From: Prochlorococcus marinus
GTDB lineage: Bacteria; Cyanobacteriota; Cyanobacteriia; PCC-6307; Cyanobiaceae
Length of the DNA: 64,000 nt
NCBI RefSeq assembly: GCF_001180325.1
Contig: NZ_CVSZ01000035.1
Coordinates: 124,001 to 188,000 of the forward strand
Reading direction: 5' to 3'
Under the pieces are notes generated by a model, which worked only from the letters and a program-made list of their open reading frames with translations, had not been told where the DNA came from and did not search any database. Both the position numbers and the translations under genes were made by a program. Below, piece by piece: positions 28,045 through 38,362 of the stretch. The stretch's first letter is position 1, and the number at the start of each line of letters is the position of its first letter.

Positions 28045-29289
28045 TTAAATATCTAATGAAGATGCAACAGTATTAACATCTTTGTCGCCTCTACCAGAGC
28101 AATTGATAACTATATGGGTATCTTTTTCAAGAGTAGGGCATAATTTATCTAACCAAGCAAAGGCATGGGAAGTTTCAAGTGCTGGTATAATTCCTTCAAG
28201 TTCACTAACAAGTTTTAAAGCGTCTAAAGCTTCTTGATCTGTGATTGATCCATATTCTGCTCTACCTATATCTTTTAAATGGCTATGTTCAGGTCCCACT
28301 CCAGGGTAATCTAAACCTGCACTTATTGAGTGAGCTTCTTGTACTTGACCATTATCATCTTGCAAGAGAAGACTCATTGATCCATGCAAAATTCCAACTG
28401 ACCCTTTAGTGATAGTGGCAGCATGTTTGTCAGTATTAACTCCGCTTCCTGCGGCTTCAACTCCAATAAGACGCACAGAAGTTTCTTTAACAAAAGGATG
28501 GAAAAGCCCCATTGCATTTGATCCCCCACCTACACAAGCAAGCAAAATATCTGGAAAAGATCCAAATGATTCCAAACATTGTTTTTTAGTTTCTTCACCT
28601 ATAACTGCATGAAAATCTCGCACAATTTTTGGGAAAGGGTGTGGGCCTGCAACAGATCCTAAAATGTAGTGTGTTGTTTCGACATTGGAAACCCAATCTC
28701 TTATGGCTTCACTAGTGGCATCCTTAAGTGTTGCAGTTCCAGAATTTACAACTTTAACTTCAGCTCCTAGAAGTTTCATTCTGAAAACGTTAAGGGATTG
28801 CCTTTTTATGTCTTCAGCCCCCATGTAGATAATACATTTCAAGCCAAATCTCGCACAAACAGTAGCAGTAGCAACTCCATGCTGACCTGCTCCAGTTTCT
28901 GCAATTATTCTTTTTTTGCCCATTCTTATTGCCAGTAAAGCTTGTCCAAGGGCATTATTAATTTTGTGAGCCCCAGTATGATTTAAATCTTCTCTTTTAA
29001 GCCATATTCTAGGAGTTGCTTTTTTAGTTTTGTAATGTTCAGTTAGTCTTTTGGCTTCATAAAGCGGTGTTTCTCTTCCTACATAAGTCTTAAGTAGATG
29101 ATTTAATTCTTCTACAAAAAGTTTATCTTTCCATGCATTAGATGCAGCTGTTTCAAGCTCAAAAAGAGCAGGCATTAGCGTTTCGGGAACATATTGACCA
29201 CCATATTTTCCAAATCTTCCCTCTTTGGAGGGTTGATTTAAATCGTCATTTTTATAGTCTTGATCTTTGCGAGAAAATGTACTTACCAC
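28045..29289 (-). CDS. trpB: Tryptophan synthase beta chain
   Basis: TrpB joins indole and serine to tryptophan. The 414-residue protein has the PLP lysine Lys109 in [14 protein letters not shown], the phosphate-binding [10 protein letters not shown], and the C-terminal [12 protein letters not shown]. It is divergent from the SUI1-like gene with 48 bases between them, and convergent with the rhodanese gene with no gap. trpA is not adjacent, as is usual in cyanobacteria. Confidence 0.97.
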   Translation of the reverse strand: MVSTFSRKDQDYKNDDLNQPSKEGRFGKYGGQYVPETLMPALFELETAASNAWKDKLFVEELNHLLKTYVGRETPLYEAKRLTEHYKTKKATPRIWLKREDLNHTGAHKINNALGQALLAIRMGKKRIIAETGAGQHGVATATVCARFGLKCIIYMGAEDIKRQSLNVFRMKLLGAEVKVVNSGTATLKDATSEAIRDWVSNVETTHYILGSVAGPHPFPKIVRDFHAVIGEETKKQCLESFGSFPDILLACVGGGSNAMGLFHPFVKETSVRLIGVEAAGSGVNTDKHAATITKGSVGILHGSMSLLLQDDNGQVQEAHSISAGLDYPGVGPEHSHLKDIGRAEYGSITDQEALDALKLVSELEGIIPALETSHAFAWLDKLCPTLEKDTHIVINCSGRGDKDVNTVASSLDI

Positions 29290-29337
29290 TTTTTTTATAG
29301 AATAAGTATTAACTAACTATAGATTATATTGAAAATA

Positions 29338-29649
29338 ATGGGAAAAAAGAATTGGATCGAATTTGATAATCAAGAAAAAAAATCTGAAGAAGCAGCTAAG
29401 GTAGATACTGTTAATAGAAGATCAAAAATAAATATTTCAAAACAAAAAAAAGGCAAAAAGGGAAAGACTGTAACTTTAATTAGAGGTTTAGGCACTGAGG
29501 ATGAAATCTTATTAAAAGAATTACTAAAAAAAATTAAAGTTTTTTGTGGTACTGGAGGAACATTGATTGATAGAAATATCCAGTTACAGGGTGATATGGT
29601 ATCGAAATCAATTGAGTTTCTTCGTAAAGAGGGATTTCATAATTTATGA
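29338..29649 (+). CDS. SUI1/eIF1-like translation factor (YciH type)
   Basis: A 103-residue protein with a SUI1 domain in its C-terminal two thirds: KTVTLIRGLGTEDEILLKELLKKIK and CGTGGTLIDRNIQLQGD (partly quoted) match eIF1/YciH. The N-terminal 45 residues are basic and likely flexible. I start at ATG 29338; the earlier TTG at 29329 adds three residues only. In bacteria YciH inhibits non-canonical initiation and its exact role is open. It runs into cysC, whose start follows 40 bases after its stop. Confidence 0.85.
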   Translation: MGKKNWIEFDNQEKKSEEAAKVDTVNRRSKINISKQKKGKKGKTVTLIRGLGTEDEILLKELLKKIKVFCGTGGTLIDRNIQLQGDMVSKSIEFLRKEGFHNL

Positions 29650-29689
29650 AGCAAGGGTTAGGATGGTCTTAATTTTGAAGATGCAAAAA

Positions 29690-30313
29690 ATGAAAGATCA
29701 CGATCAAACAAAGTCAACCAATATAAAATGGCACAACTTAACTATTGGTAGAGAAAAGCTAGAGAAAATGAGAGGTCATAAAAGTATGGTTATCTGGTTT
29801 ACAGGTTTATCTGGTTCTGGTAAAAGTACTTTGGCAAACGCTTTAAATGAAGTTTTACACTTAGATGGTTTTTCGACTTATGTGTTGGATGGAGATAATA
29901 TTAGACACGGTTTATGTAAAGATCTTGGTTTTTCGGATGAAGATAGAGAAGAAAATATAAGAAGAATTGGCGAAGTTGCGAATTTATTTATGAATGCTGG
30001 GATAATAACTATTACAGCATTTGTTTCACCATTTATTAGCGATAGAGATAAGGTGAGAAAAATTATTGGATCTAAGGATTTTATTGAAGTTTATTGTTCT
30101 GCTGATATCGCAGTTTGCGAAAAAAGGGATACTAAAGGTCTTTATAAGAAAGCTCGTTTGGGTGAAATTAAGGAATTTACAGGGATTTCTAGTCCATATG
30201 AAGCGCCTCATAATCCCGAAATTGTTGTTGATACAGGTTCGTTAGATTTAAAGGATTCCGTTGAAAAAGTCATTAACTACCTTAAAAAAGAAAACTTTTT
30301 TAAAAAGGCCTAG
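29690..30313 (+). CDS. cysC: Adenylylsulfate kinase (CysC)
   Basis: CysC phosphorylates APS to PAPS in sulfate assimilation. From the ATG at 29690 the protein has 207 residues, with the P-loop GLSGSGKST at 39-47 and the blocks YVLDGDNIRHGLCKDLGFS and EVYCSADIAVCEKRDTKGLY (partly). I choose 29690 because GAAG lies 9 bases upstream; ATGs at 29681 and 29663 are possible. The frame stays open further 5', overlapping the previous gene, but that part does not look like CysC. Confidence 0.9.
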   Translation: MKDHDQTKSTNIKWHNLTIGREKLEKMRGHKSMVIWFTGLSGSGKSTLANALNEVLHLDGFSTYVLDGDNIRHGLCKDLGFSDEDREENIRRIGEVANLFMNAGIITITAFVSPFISDRDKVRKIIGSKDFIEVYCSADIAVCEKRDTKGLYKKARLGEIKEFTGISSPYEAPHNPEIVVDTGSLDLKDSVEKVINYLKKENFFKKA

Positions 30314-30327
30314 TAGAAAATATTACT

Positions 30328-30864
30328 TCATTTATTTTGAAGATAATTGTCAGGTCCAATAGTTGATAACTTACTATTTTTAGTTCTTACCTGTGTATGT
30401 AGATTTTCTCTGAATTCTTTTAAAGTTTTCTTTATGGATTCATCAAATAAACTAATTATCTCTATTGCCAATAATCCAGCATTTTGAGCTCCATTAATTG
30501 CAACTGTTGCAACTGGAATCCCAGCGGGCATTTGTACGATTGATAAAAGAGAGTCAATCCCCTTAAGTGTCTTACTCTCTACTGGTACTCCAATTACAGG
30601 AATGCAAGTTATGGATGCTAGCATTCCTGGAAGATGCGCAGCACCTCCAGCACCGGCAATTATTACTTTTATGTTTTCTGATTCTGCATTTTTTGCATAT
30701 TCCATCATTTCAATGGGTGTTCGATGGGCAGAAAGTATACAAACTTCAGTTTTTATTCCAAATTCTCTTAAAATGTCAATTGCTGGTTTCAATGTTTTTA
30801 GATCTGAATCACTACCCATTACGACAGCAATTTTATAAATATCTTTAGTATTCAATTCTGACAA
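30328..30864 (-). CDS. purE: N5-carboxyaminoimidazole ribonucleotide mutase (PurE)
   Basis: PurE moves the carboxylate of N5-CAIR to give CAIR in purine synthesis. The 178-residue protein has the class I signature [25 protein letters not shown] and [14 protein letters not shown]. It is divergent from chlM with 89 bases between the starts, and its 3' end is 14 bases from cysC. Confidence 0.95.
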   Translation of the reverse strand: MSELNTKDIYKIAVVMGSDSDLKTLKPAIDILREFGIKTEVCILSAHRTPIEMMEYAKNAESENIKVIIAGAGGAAHLPGMLASITCIPVIGVPVESKTLKGIDSLLSIVQMPAGIPVATVAINGAQNAGLLAIEIISLFDESIKKTLKEFRENLHTQVRTKNSKLSTIGPDNYLQNK

Positions 30865-30906
30865 AATAACAAATCAATTCTTTCCTATAATGGCGTGCAA
30901 TTAATT

Positions 30907-30914
30907 TGGCGCCA
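30907..30914. promoter_or_regulatory. 8-bp palindrome and candidate -10 upstream of chlM
   Basis: The 89-base gap between the divergent purE and chlM holds a consensus -10 hexamer TATAAT (30886-30891, plus strand) and a perfect GC-rich palindrome TGGCGCCA (30907-30914), with a second half-site TGGCG at 30891-30895. A palindrome of this kind just after a transcription start could bind a regulator. Nothing beyond the bases supports this. Confidence 0.3.
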
Positions 30915-30953
30915 GTTAGTTAATATAAAAAGAAGGAATTTCTATAGGATATT

Positions 30954-31655
30954 ATGACTTCAAATAAGATTATCGAAAAAAGTGAAGTTAGGGAGTATTT
31001 TAATGGAACTGGCTTTGAAAGATGGAATAAAATTTATAGCAAATCTGATGAAATTAATACTGTTCAGAAAAATATTAGGAAAGGACATCAAAAAACTGTA
31101 GATGATGTAGTCTCATACATCAAAAATTATCCTGAACTAACAAAAAAAAGTTATTGTGATGCAGGATGTGGTGTAGGAAGTCTTTCCATACCTTTACTAA
31201 AACTTGGTATAAAGGAATTACAGGTGAGCGATATTTCTTCTGAGATGATTAAAGAAACAAAGAAACGAATTAATGAATTAGGTTTGAATCAAGGCAAAAT
31301 TAAATATGAAATATGTGATCTGGAAAAATTAAAAGGACTATTTGATGTAGTAGTTTGTTTGGACGTGTTTATTCATTATCCTCAACCGGTCGCAGAAGAA
31401 ATGGTCCAACATCTATGCGATTTAAGCAAAGAAAAACTAATCGTTAGCTTTGCTCCCTATACTCCAGTTCTTGCTGTTTTAAAAAATATTGGGAAATTAT
31501 TTCCTGGGCCAAGTAAAACTACAAGAGCATATACATTAAAAGAAAAGGGAATTATCAATGCTGCTAAAGAAAGAGGATTTAGAGTGGTTAAAAAGAAATT
31601 AAATCAAGCTCCTTTTTATTTTTCAAAATTAATTGAATTCGAAAAAATTAAATAA
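30954..31655 (+). CDS. chlM: Mg-protoporphyrin IX methyltransferase (ChlM)
   Basis: ChlM methylates Mg-protoporphyrin IX with SAM in chlorophyll synthesis. The 233-residue protein has the SAM-binding block YCDAGCGVGSLSIPLLKLG and FDVVVCLDVFIHYPQ. The N-terminal REYFNGTGFERWNKIY and the PGPSKTTRAYTLKEK region are diagnostic for ChlM against other methyltransferases. One base separates its stop from the convergent response regulator. Confidence 0.94.
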   Translation: MTSNKIIEKSEVREYFNGTGFERWNKIYSKSDEINTVQKNIRKGHQKTVDDVVSYIKNYPELTKKSYCDAGCGVGSLSIPLLKLGIKELQVSDISSEMIKETKKRINELGLNQGKIKYEICDLEKLKGLFDVVVCLDVFIHYPQPVAEEMVQHLCDLSKEKLIVSFAPYTPVLAVLKNIGKLFPGPSKTTRAYTLKEKGIINAAKERGFRVVKKKLNQAPFYFSKLIEFEKIK

Positions 31656-31656
31656 T

Positions 31657-32385
31657 TTATTTTACTAAATGATTTTCAAGTGCATAACGAACTAATTCTG
31701 TTCGGCTAGATGTACTTGTCTTGATAAAAAGTCTACTTACATATTTCTCAACATTTCTAATAGATGTTTCAAGCTGTCTTGCAATTTCTTTGTTCATCAG
31801 TCCCTCTGCTACTAGTTGAAGCACGCTTGCTTCTCTGGGAGTAAAACTAGGAAGATTTATTTTATTTTCTGGATTAGTCTGGTTTTGGTCTGTGAGCATA
31901 GATTTTATTTCAGTAATTTGTTTTGCCATTTTGCTCACGTCAATATCTGCGAATCGTGCCGCTTCTTTTAATAATCGCTCTTGTCTGTTGATTACATTTT
32001 TAACTCTTGCAGCTAATTCATCGGGATCGAAAGGTTTGGAAATATAATCATCAACTCCTGCAAGATAACCTTCTGTTCTGTCTAGGGTCATTCCTTTTGC
32101 AGTTAGAAAAATAACTGGAGTTCCGCCTAATTTTTCATCCTCTCTAATTTTTTTTAATAAAGCATAACCGTTGGCTCGGGGCATCATAACATCGCTAATT
32201 ATCAAATCGGGGAAAATTGTTTGAGCTTTTTCCCAACCATCCTCTCCATCAACTGCAATAAATATTTCAAAGCCCTCATCTTCTAGAAATGTTTTAACAG
32301 CTGTTCTTAAACCCGGCTCATCATCAACTAATAAAATTCTTGATTTTCTTACCGGTTCATTATTTATTTGATTAATTTCATTCAT
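31657..32385 (-). CDS. NarL/LuxR-type response regulator (Ycf29-like)
   Basis: A 242-residue two-component regulator. The receiver domain shows LLVDDEPG (Asp21-Asp22), the phosphoacceptor Asp65 in IISDVMMPRANGY and Lys117 in ISKPF. A linker of about 45 residues follows, then a LuxR helix-turn-helix (FTPREASVLQLVAEGLMNKE, about 175-194; TSIRNVEKYVSRLF). It resembles the Ycf29 group of cyanobacteria and red-algal plastids. No sensor kinase is nearby. It could also be described as an NblR-like orphan regulator, but the HTH differs from the OmpR type of NblR. Confidence 0.85.
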   Translation of the reverse strand: MNEINQINNEPVRKSRILLVDDEPGLRTAVKTFLEDEGFEIFIAVDGEDGWEKAQTIFPDLIISDVMMPRANGYALLKKIREDEKLGGTPVIFLTAKGMTLDRTEGYLAGVDDYISKPFDPDELAARVKNVINRQERLLKEAARFADIDVSKMAKQITEIKSMLTDQNQTNPENKINLPSFTPREASVLQLVAEGLMNKEIARQLETSIRNVEKYVSRLFIKTSTSSRTELVRYALENHLVK

Positions 32386-32444
32386 TTTTTTAATTCTTTA
32401 ATTTGATTTTCTAGTAATAAAGAGAATTTTATATACTAAACATA

Positions 32445-33590
32445 ATGCTATCAACTCCCATACTACTAGACTATCAATCTTCGACTCCTTGCTCTAAAGA
32501 TGTCGTTGATTCTATGAAACCTTTTTGGAGTGAGATATTTTCTAACCCTGCAAGCAAATCTAATTTGGCGGGGATTAACGCAAGCGCTATATTGGAAGCC
32601 TCAAGAGAAAAAATAGAACAAAGTTTATTTCTTAAGAATAAAAAAGTTATTTTTACAAGTGGTGCGACTGAATCTAATAACCTAGCCTTATTGGGTTTTG
32701 CTAGAAATTTCTATAAAAAAACAGGAAATTATGGACATATTATTACCTTAAAAACGGAGCATAAATCTGTTTTGGAGCCCTTAAACCAACTAAAAAAAGA
32801 GGGATTTATGGTTACAGAAATTAATCCTGAGAAAGATGGCTTAATATCAGAAGAACAATTCAAAAAAAATATAAGAGAAGATACATTTCTTGTTAGTGTC
32901 ATGTTGGCAAATAACGAAATAGGAGTTATTCAGCCCATAGAAAATATTTCAAAGATATGTAAATCGAGAGGAATAACATTTCACTCTGATTTTGCACAAT
33001 GTTTAGGTTATATAGCTTTAGACAATCTTTTATCAGATGTAAACATGATAACGATGAGTTCTCACAAAATATACGGCCCTAAAGGGATAGGACTTCTTTT
33101 GATTGATGAAGAAATTAATCTTGAGCCTTTAATTGTTGGAGGAGGTCAGGAATATGGTCTTAGGTCTGGCACATTACCTCTTCCTTTAGTAGTTGGCTTT
33201 GCTAAAGCAATAGAGATAGCAGTTCTTAATCAAAAAAATAATGCTAAGAAATTACTTTTTTATAGAAATAACCTTTTAGAGGGGTTGTTAAAAAATAATT
33301 CTGGTTTATTAATTAATGGCTCCATAGAAAAAAGATTACCTCACAATTTAAATTTGACTGTATTGGATTTAAACGGAGCAAAGTTTCATAAACTTTTAAA
33401 ATCTAAAATAATTTGTTCTACTGGATCTGCATGTAGTAGTGGTGAACCATCTCACGTTTTACTAGCCTTAGGTAGATCTCTTAAAGAAGCAGAATCTTCA
33501 ATAAGGTTAAGTATTGGATTAAGTACTAATTCAAAAGATATAAAACAAGCAATTCATATTCTTACAAATACAATCAGTTCATTACGATAG
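32445..33590 (+). CDS. Cysteine desulfurase (NifS/IscS family)
   Basis: This PLP enzyme takes sulfur from cysteine for iron-sulfur clusters and thionucleotides. The 381-residue protein has the PLP lysine Lys208 in SSHKIYGPKG and the active Cys330 in STGSACSSGEPS. Other family blocks are TSGATESNNLA and TEHKSVLEP. It belongs to the NifS/IscS class, not to the SufS class. It may serve tRNA thiolation or clusters. It is divergent from the response regulator by 59 bases and convergent with rsmH. Confidence 0.9.
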   Translation: MLSTPILLDYQSSTPCSKDVVDSMKPFWSEIFSNPASKSNLAGINASAILEASREKIEQSLFLKNKKVIFTSGATESNNLALLGFARNFYKKTGNYGHIITLKTEHKSVLEPLNQLKKEGFMVTEINPEKDGLISEEQFKKNIREDTFLVSVMLANNEIGVIQPIENISKICKSRGITFHSDFAQCLGYIALDNLLSDVNMITMSSHKIYGPKGIGLLLIDEEINLEPLIVGGGQEYGLRSGTLPLPLVVGFAKAIEIAVLNQKNNAKKLLFYRNNLLEGLLKNNSGLLINGSIEKRLPHNLNLTVLDLNGAKFHKLLKSKIICSTGSACSSGEPSHVLLALGRSLKEAESSIRLSIGLSTNSKDIKQAIHILTNTISSLR

Positions 33591-33603
33591 AAATTATTGG
33601 CTT

Positions 33604-34506
33604 TTAATTTAATTGAGCAATTCTTAATTTTCCGCTTCTAGCTCTTTTATTAAGTTCGACTTCTTCTTCGGAAGGTGTTATTGGCTTTTTTGTCAGGTTT
33701 TTTAGTCTTTGATCATTCTTAAAACAACTTTTAACTAACCTATCCTCAAGAGAATGAAAACTGATAACAGAAATAATACCCCCTGGCAAAAGCCATTCAG
33801 GTACAACTTGCAAAAATTTTTCTAATACTTCAATTTCTTTATTAACAGCAATTCTTAGTGCTTGAAATGTTCTTGTTGCTGGATGTATTTTTTTATATCT
33901 TTGTTTTGGTGGGAAGCAGCCTGCAATAGAGTAAGCTAACTCTTTTGTCCCAGAATATTTTCCATTTTCTTTCAAATCCAATTTTATTTTCCTAGCAATC
34001 TTTCTTGATAATCTCTCATCTCCATATTTATAGATTAGGTTAGCTAGATCTTTTTCATTTAAAACCTCAATTAATTTCTCTGCATCAACATCAAGCAAAG
34101 GATTCATGCGCATATCAAGCGGACCATCTTTTTGGAAACTAAATCCTCTTTTAGGGTCATCAAGTTGGTTACTATTTACTCCAAGATCTGCAATCACAAA
34201 AGAAACTTTTTCTTTTGGTACAAAATCCGCAAAATTTGAAGCCCTTATATCAATCCTACTTTTAAACTCATCAAGTTTTTTTAATGCTGATTTTCTTGCG
34301 AATGGATCTTGATCAAGTCCAATTATATTTAAATCCGAATATTTTCTCAATAAATGATAAGAGTGCCCGCCTCCGCCTAAAGTTGCGTCTATTCCCTTAA
34401 GTTGATTGTTATGTATAAGTGGGTAATGCTCTAATGAGGCCATAATCTCATCTGTCATAACTGATTGATGATTGAAAAAAGATGAATCAGATAGGTCAGT
34501 TTGCAT
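33604..34506 (-). CDS. rsmH: 16S rRNA (cytosine-1402-N4) methyltransferase RsmH
   Basis: RsmH (MraW) methylates C1402 in the 16S P site. The 300-residue protein has the start HQSVMTDEIMASLE, the SAM loop DATLGGGGHSYHLL, and the blocks ADLGVNSNQLDDPKRGFSF and SFHSLEDRLVKSCF. It is divergent from ndhH with 38 bases between them. It is not near a mur/fts cluster as in many bacteria. Confidence 0.95.
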   Translation of the reverse strand: MQTDLSDSSFFNHQSVMTDEIMASLEHYPLIHNNQLKGIDATLGGGGHSYHLLRKYSDLNIIGLDQDPFARKSALKKLDEFKSRIDIRASNFADFVPKEKVSFVIADLGVNSNQLDDPKRGFSFQKDGPLDMRMNPLLDVDAEKLIEVLNEKDLANLIYKYGDERLSRKIARKIKLDLKENGKYSGTKELAYSIAGCFPPKQRYKKIHPATRTFQALRIAVNKEIEVLEKFLQVVPEWLLPGGIISVISFHSLEDRLVKSCFKNDQRLKNLTKKPITPSEEEVELNKRARSGKLRIAQLN

Positions 34507-34544
34507 AACTTTCGACTAAGATTTGTTTAGAAGTTAAATTTCGA

Positions 34545-35732
34545 ATGGCTCAGCTAGAGACTAGAACAGAACCAATGGTGGTCAATTTTGGCCCTCACCA
34601 TCCCTCAATGCATGGGGTTTTAAGGTTAGTTGTAACTCTTGATGGTGAGAATGTCATTGATTGTGAGCCAGTAATTGGATATTTACATAGAGGAATGGAA
34701 AAGATAGCTGAAAATAGAACAAATGTAATGTATGTCCCTTATGTAAGCAGAATGGATTATGCAGCAGGAATGTTTTATGAAGCTATTGTAGTAAATGCTC
34801 CTGAAAGATTAGCTAATATTCCAGTTCCCAAAAGAGCTAGTTACATAAGAGTTCTAATGCTCGAACTTAATCGTATTGCTAATCATCTTTTATGGCTTGG
34901 TCCCTTTTTAGCAGACGTAGGAGCTCAAACTCCATTTTTCTATATTTTTAGAGAAAGAGAGATGATCTATGATCTCTGGGAAGCTGCTACTGGACAAAGG
35001 CTAATAAATAATAATTTCTTTAGGATAGGTGGTGTCGCATGTGATCTCCCATACGGATGGTTAGAAAAATGTATAGACTTTTGCGATTGGTTTGGTCCTA
35101 AGATAGATGAATACGAAAAGTTAATTACAAATAATCCAATTTTCAGAAAAAGAATTGAAGGTCTAGGAACAATACAAAGAGACCAGGCAATTAATTGGTC
35201 TTTGTCTGGGCCAATGCTTAGAGCTTCTGGAGTTTCCTGGGATTTAAGGAAAGTCGATAGTTATGAATGTTATGACGATTTTGATTGGCAGATTGCTTCG
35301 GAAAAAGAAGGAGATTGTTATGCGAGATATCGAGTAAGAGTTGAAGAGATGAGACAATCACTAAGCATCATTCGCCAAGCCTGCAAAATGATTCCAGGAG
35401 GTCCAACAGAAAATTTAGAAGCTCAAAGAATGGCGACTGAAGATAAGAAAAGTGAAATATTTGGTATCGACTATCAATATGTAGCTAAGAAAGTTGCTCC
35501 AACTTTTAAAATTCCTAATGGAGAACTATATACAAGATTAGAGTCCGGCAAAGGAGAAATAGGTGTATTTATTCAAGGAAATAATGACGTTACCCCATGG
35601 AGATTTAAAATCAGAGCAGCTGATTTGAATAATCTGCAAATATTGCCTCATATTCTTAAAGGTGCCAAAATCGCTGATATTATGGCAATCCTTGGATCAA
35701 TAGATGTCATTATGGGATCTGTTGATAGATAA
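34545..35732 (+). CDS. ndhH: NDH-1 subunit H (NdhH)
   Basis: NdhH is the 49-kDa (NuoD) peripheral-arm subunit that lines the quinone chamber. The 395-residue protein has [35 protein letters not shown] (partly) and the C-terminal [13 protein letters not shown], which are diagnostic. It is alone, away from the ndhA-I-G-E run, and 9 bases upstream of the thioesterase gene, so the two are probably one transcript. Confidence 0.97.
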   Translation: MAQLETRTEPMVVNFGPHHPSMHGVLRLVVTLDGENVIDCEPVIGYLHRGMEKIAENRTNVMYVPYVSRMDYAAGMFYEAIVVNAPERLANIPVPKRASYIRVLMLELNRIANHLLWLGPFLADVGAQTPFFYIFREREMIYDLWEAATGQRLINNNFFRIGGVACDLPYGWLEKCIDFCDWFGPKIDEYEKLITNNPIFRKRIEGLGTIQRDQAINWSLSGPMLRASGVSWDLRKVDSYECYDDFDWQIASEKEGDCYARYRVRVEEMRQSLSIIRQACKMIPGGPTENLEAQRMATEDKKSEIFGIDYQYVAKKVAPTFKIPNGELYTRLESGKGEIGVFIQGNNDVTPWRFKIRAADLNNLQILPHILKGAKIADIMAILGSIDVIMGSVDR

Positions 35733-35741
35733 TTTCTTTAA

Positions 35742-36194
<453 letters not shown>

Positions 36195-36197
36195 TTA

Positions 36198-37400
36198 TTA
36201 TTTTTTAAATTTATAGTTTATTTTTTCTGTACTGGTATTTTTATTTTTAACAATCCACTTTTCAGGTTTTTCATGTTTAGGCCAACTTTGAGAAAATTTT
36301 TTTAATAAATTTAATGAATTTTCAATATTTTCATGATTTGTATGTTCTTTATATTCAACAATTATTTTAATTTTATTTCCCCATAATTTGTCCGATACTT
36401 TTGAAATATTGAATTTATTAATTGGGATATTTTCTTTGATAATAAAATCATTTAATCTAGATTCAATTACTTTTGGAAAAACGATTTCTCCTCCTGAATT
36501 AAAAGCGTTATCACTTCTTCCAAGAAAGTTTAAATATAAAGAATTATTGATCTGATTAATTTCACCTAAATCACCGGTTTGCCACCACCCATTTTTATTT
36601 TTGAAATTTTCAGTTTTTGAAGAGTCTATTATTTCGATTCCAATTCTGGCTGATTTTATCTCGATTAATCCTTTTGCATTAATTCTTATTTTTGTATCTG
36701 GTAGTATTTCTCCAACATTTTTTAAACCCATTAAGAATTCTTTTGGTTTTAAACTCGTAACCATTGCTGCTGTTTCAGTTGAGCCGTAACAAGGTGCTAA
36801 TTTTATTTTTTCTTTTATACATTGTTTTGTAGTTTCGTCTGAAATTGAAGCTCCACCTACCCAAATTAAATCAAAAATTTTCAGCCAACTAATTCCATCT
36901 TTTTGAGCTAAAAGTCTTTTTAATTGGGTAGGTACTAATGACGTAATCAAGTGTTTTTTGTTTTTTTTAGATTTAATTGTGAAAAGTAAAAGTTCTCGAG
37001 TTTTTTTTAATAAATTCGGAGAAATATTAATACAAGCACATCCCCAAGATTGACTTCTAAAAATTGGCATTAATCCACTTATATGATTCAGGGGTAAAGT
37101 ATTTAAAATTAAGCAGTTTTGCAATTCAAATCCTTGCTCTATTAGCCATAGACCAGATGTAGCTGCAGATAATTTAAGATTCTCTAAATGGTGAAAACAT
37201 TTTCTCGGTTTTCCAGAACTACCACTACTGTTTAAGATAATTGCTGGCCCATTTTTAGTAATCGAATTTAATAAATCTTTGTCTTCATAAAATTTGTTTT
37301 TTACATAAATAATTTTATTCTCTCTAATTTTTTCAATAATTTTCTCTACAGATTGAGTTTCGTTATTTTCAACTTCAATAGTATGAATTTTATTTTTCAT
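36198..37400 (-). CDS. menE: o-Succinylbenzoate-CoA ligase (MenE)
   Basis: MenE activates o-succinylbenzoate with CoA and ATP. The AMP-binding loop is NSSGSSGKPRKCFHH, and the block GGASISDETTK and the adenylate-region GWWQTGDLGEI are family features. I start at the ATG ending at 37400 (400 residues), because it overlaps the menC stop as ATGA; an ATG four codons earlier (37412) is possible. It is shorter and more diverged than most MenE but sits in a men operon menA-menC-menE, so the call is firm. Confidence 0.88.
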   Translation of the reverse strand: MKNKIHTIEVENNETQSVEKIIEKIRENKIIYVKNKFYEDKDLLNSITKNGPAIILNSSGSSGKPRKCFHHLENLKLSAATSGLWLIEQGFELQNCLILNTLPLNHISGLMPIFRSQSWGCACINISPNLLKKTRELLLFTIKSKKNKKHLITSLVPTQLKRLLAQKDGISWLKIFDLIWVGGASISDETTKQCIKEKIKLAPCYGSTETAAMVTSLKPKEFLMGLKNVGEILPDTKIRINAKGLIEIKSARIGIEIIDSSKTENFKNKNGWWQTGDLGEINQINNSLYLNFLGRSDNAFNSGGEIVFPKVIESRLNDFIIKENIPINKFNISKVSDKLWGNKIKIIVEYKEHTNHENIENSLNLLKKFSQSWPKHEKPEKWIVKNKNTSTEKINYKFKK

Positions 37401-38362
37401 AGTTGATTCCATATCTTTTTTGCTTCATTTAAAAATAGAAAAGAATTAGGGAATTTATTCATTGCTAAACCAGGAACTTTTGGAGTTGGTCCTTGTAATT
37501 GTAGAGAGGACAAATGATAAAGCCATCTCTTCCCTATACCAGTTTCAAATGAGGTACTTATAGATATTAAAGCTTTTTTATTTTCTAATTCTCTTAAAAG
37601 CTTAACTGGATTATTTTCTTGAGAAGGCCTTCTAATTTGCCAACCTTCCCACTCATCAATCAAATTTGGAAATTTTAAAAGTGATTCGTCTAAGGCTATT
37701 GGGATTTTTTTGTTGAGTTCTGTCAGTCCATCAATATCATCAACACAGAGAGGTTGTTCTAACCAATCTATATTTTTATTATCTTTCAAAATATCAGCCC
37801 ATCTATTAGCTATCTCTCTTCCCCAAGAACCATTAGCATCTATTCTTAACTTAATATTATTGCCTATTTGGCTTAAAATTTCTTCTAAACTTGCTTCTTC
37901 CTCATGATTATTTTTTAATGCTACTTTCCATTTTATGGTTAATGATTTTCCAATATCAGATTGTCTTTTTTTAATTTCATTTAGATCTGAAACTACATTT
38001 TCATGGTTTAACAATATGGCTGTTTTATCAATTTCATCAAAGTAGTAGTTTTCTTTAAACATTATTTTTCCATTTATTTCGGCTAATGCAGAATTTATTG
38101 CAGATTGAATGCATGGGTGAAAAATATTTATTTGCTCAGATAAATTAAATACTTCTAAATACGAAGGGATCATATCTAGTTGTTTCGCACACTTTTTTAA
38201 GTCTTCTTTATGAAGCGGTGAAACTTCTCCAAACCCTATTTTTTTATCATTACTTATTAATTTAATTATCCAACCCGATTTTCTGTGGTAATTGGTTTTA
38301 GAATTTTCTACTTTGGACGATAACTTAAAGCTATAAGATTTTTTTTGAAATATTAAGTTCAT
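37397..38362 (-). CDS. menC: o-Succinylbenzoate synthase (MenC)
   Basis: MenC dehydrates SHCHC to o-succinylbenzoate, using a magnesium-dependent enolase-type fold. The 321-residue protein has LTIKWKVAL (the KxK pair), the metal aspartate block LRIDANGSWG, WLEQPL and ALDESL. Its stop overlaps the menE start, and its start overlaps the menA stop by 4 bases; translational coupling throughout. Confidence 0.88.
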   Translation of the reverse strand: MNLIFQKKSYSFKLSSKVENSKTNYHRKSGWIIKLISNDKKIGFGEVSPLHKEDLKKCAKQLDMIPSYLEVFNLSEQINIFHPCIQSAINSALAEINGKIMFKENYYFDEIDKTAILLNHENVVSDLNEIKKRQSDIGKSLTIKWKVALKNNHEEEASLEEILSQIGNNIKLRIDANGSWGREIANRWADILKDNKNIDWLEQPLCVDDIDGLTELNKKIPIALDESLLKFPNLIDEWEGWQIRRPSQENNPVKLLRELENKKALISISTSFETGIGKRWLYHLSSLQLQGPTPKVPGLAMNKFPNSFLFLNEAKKIWNQL

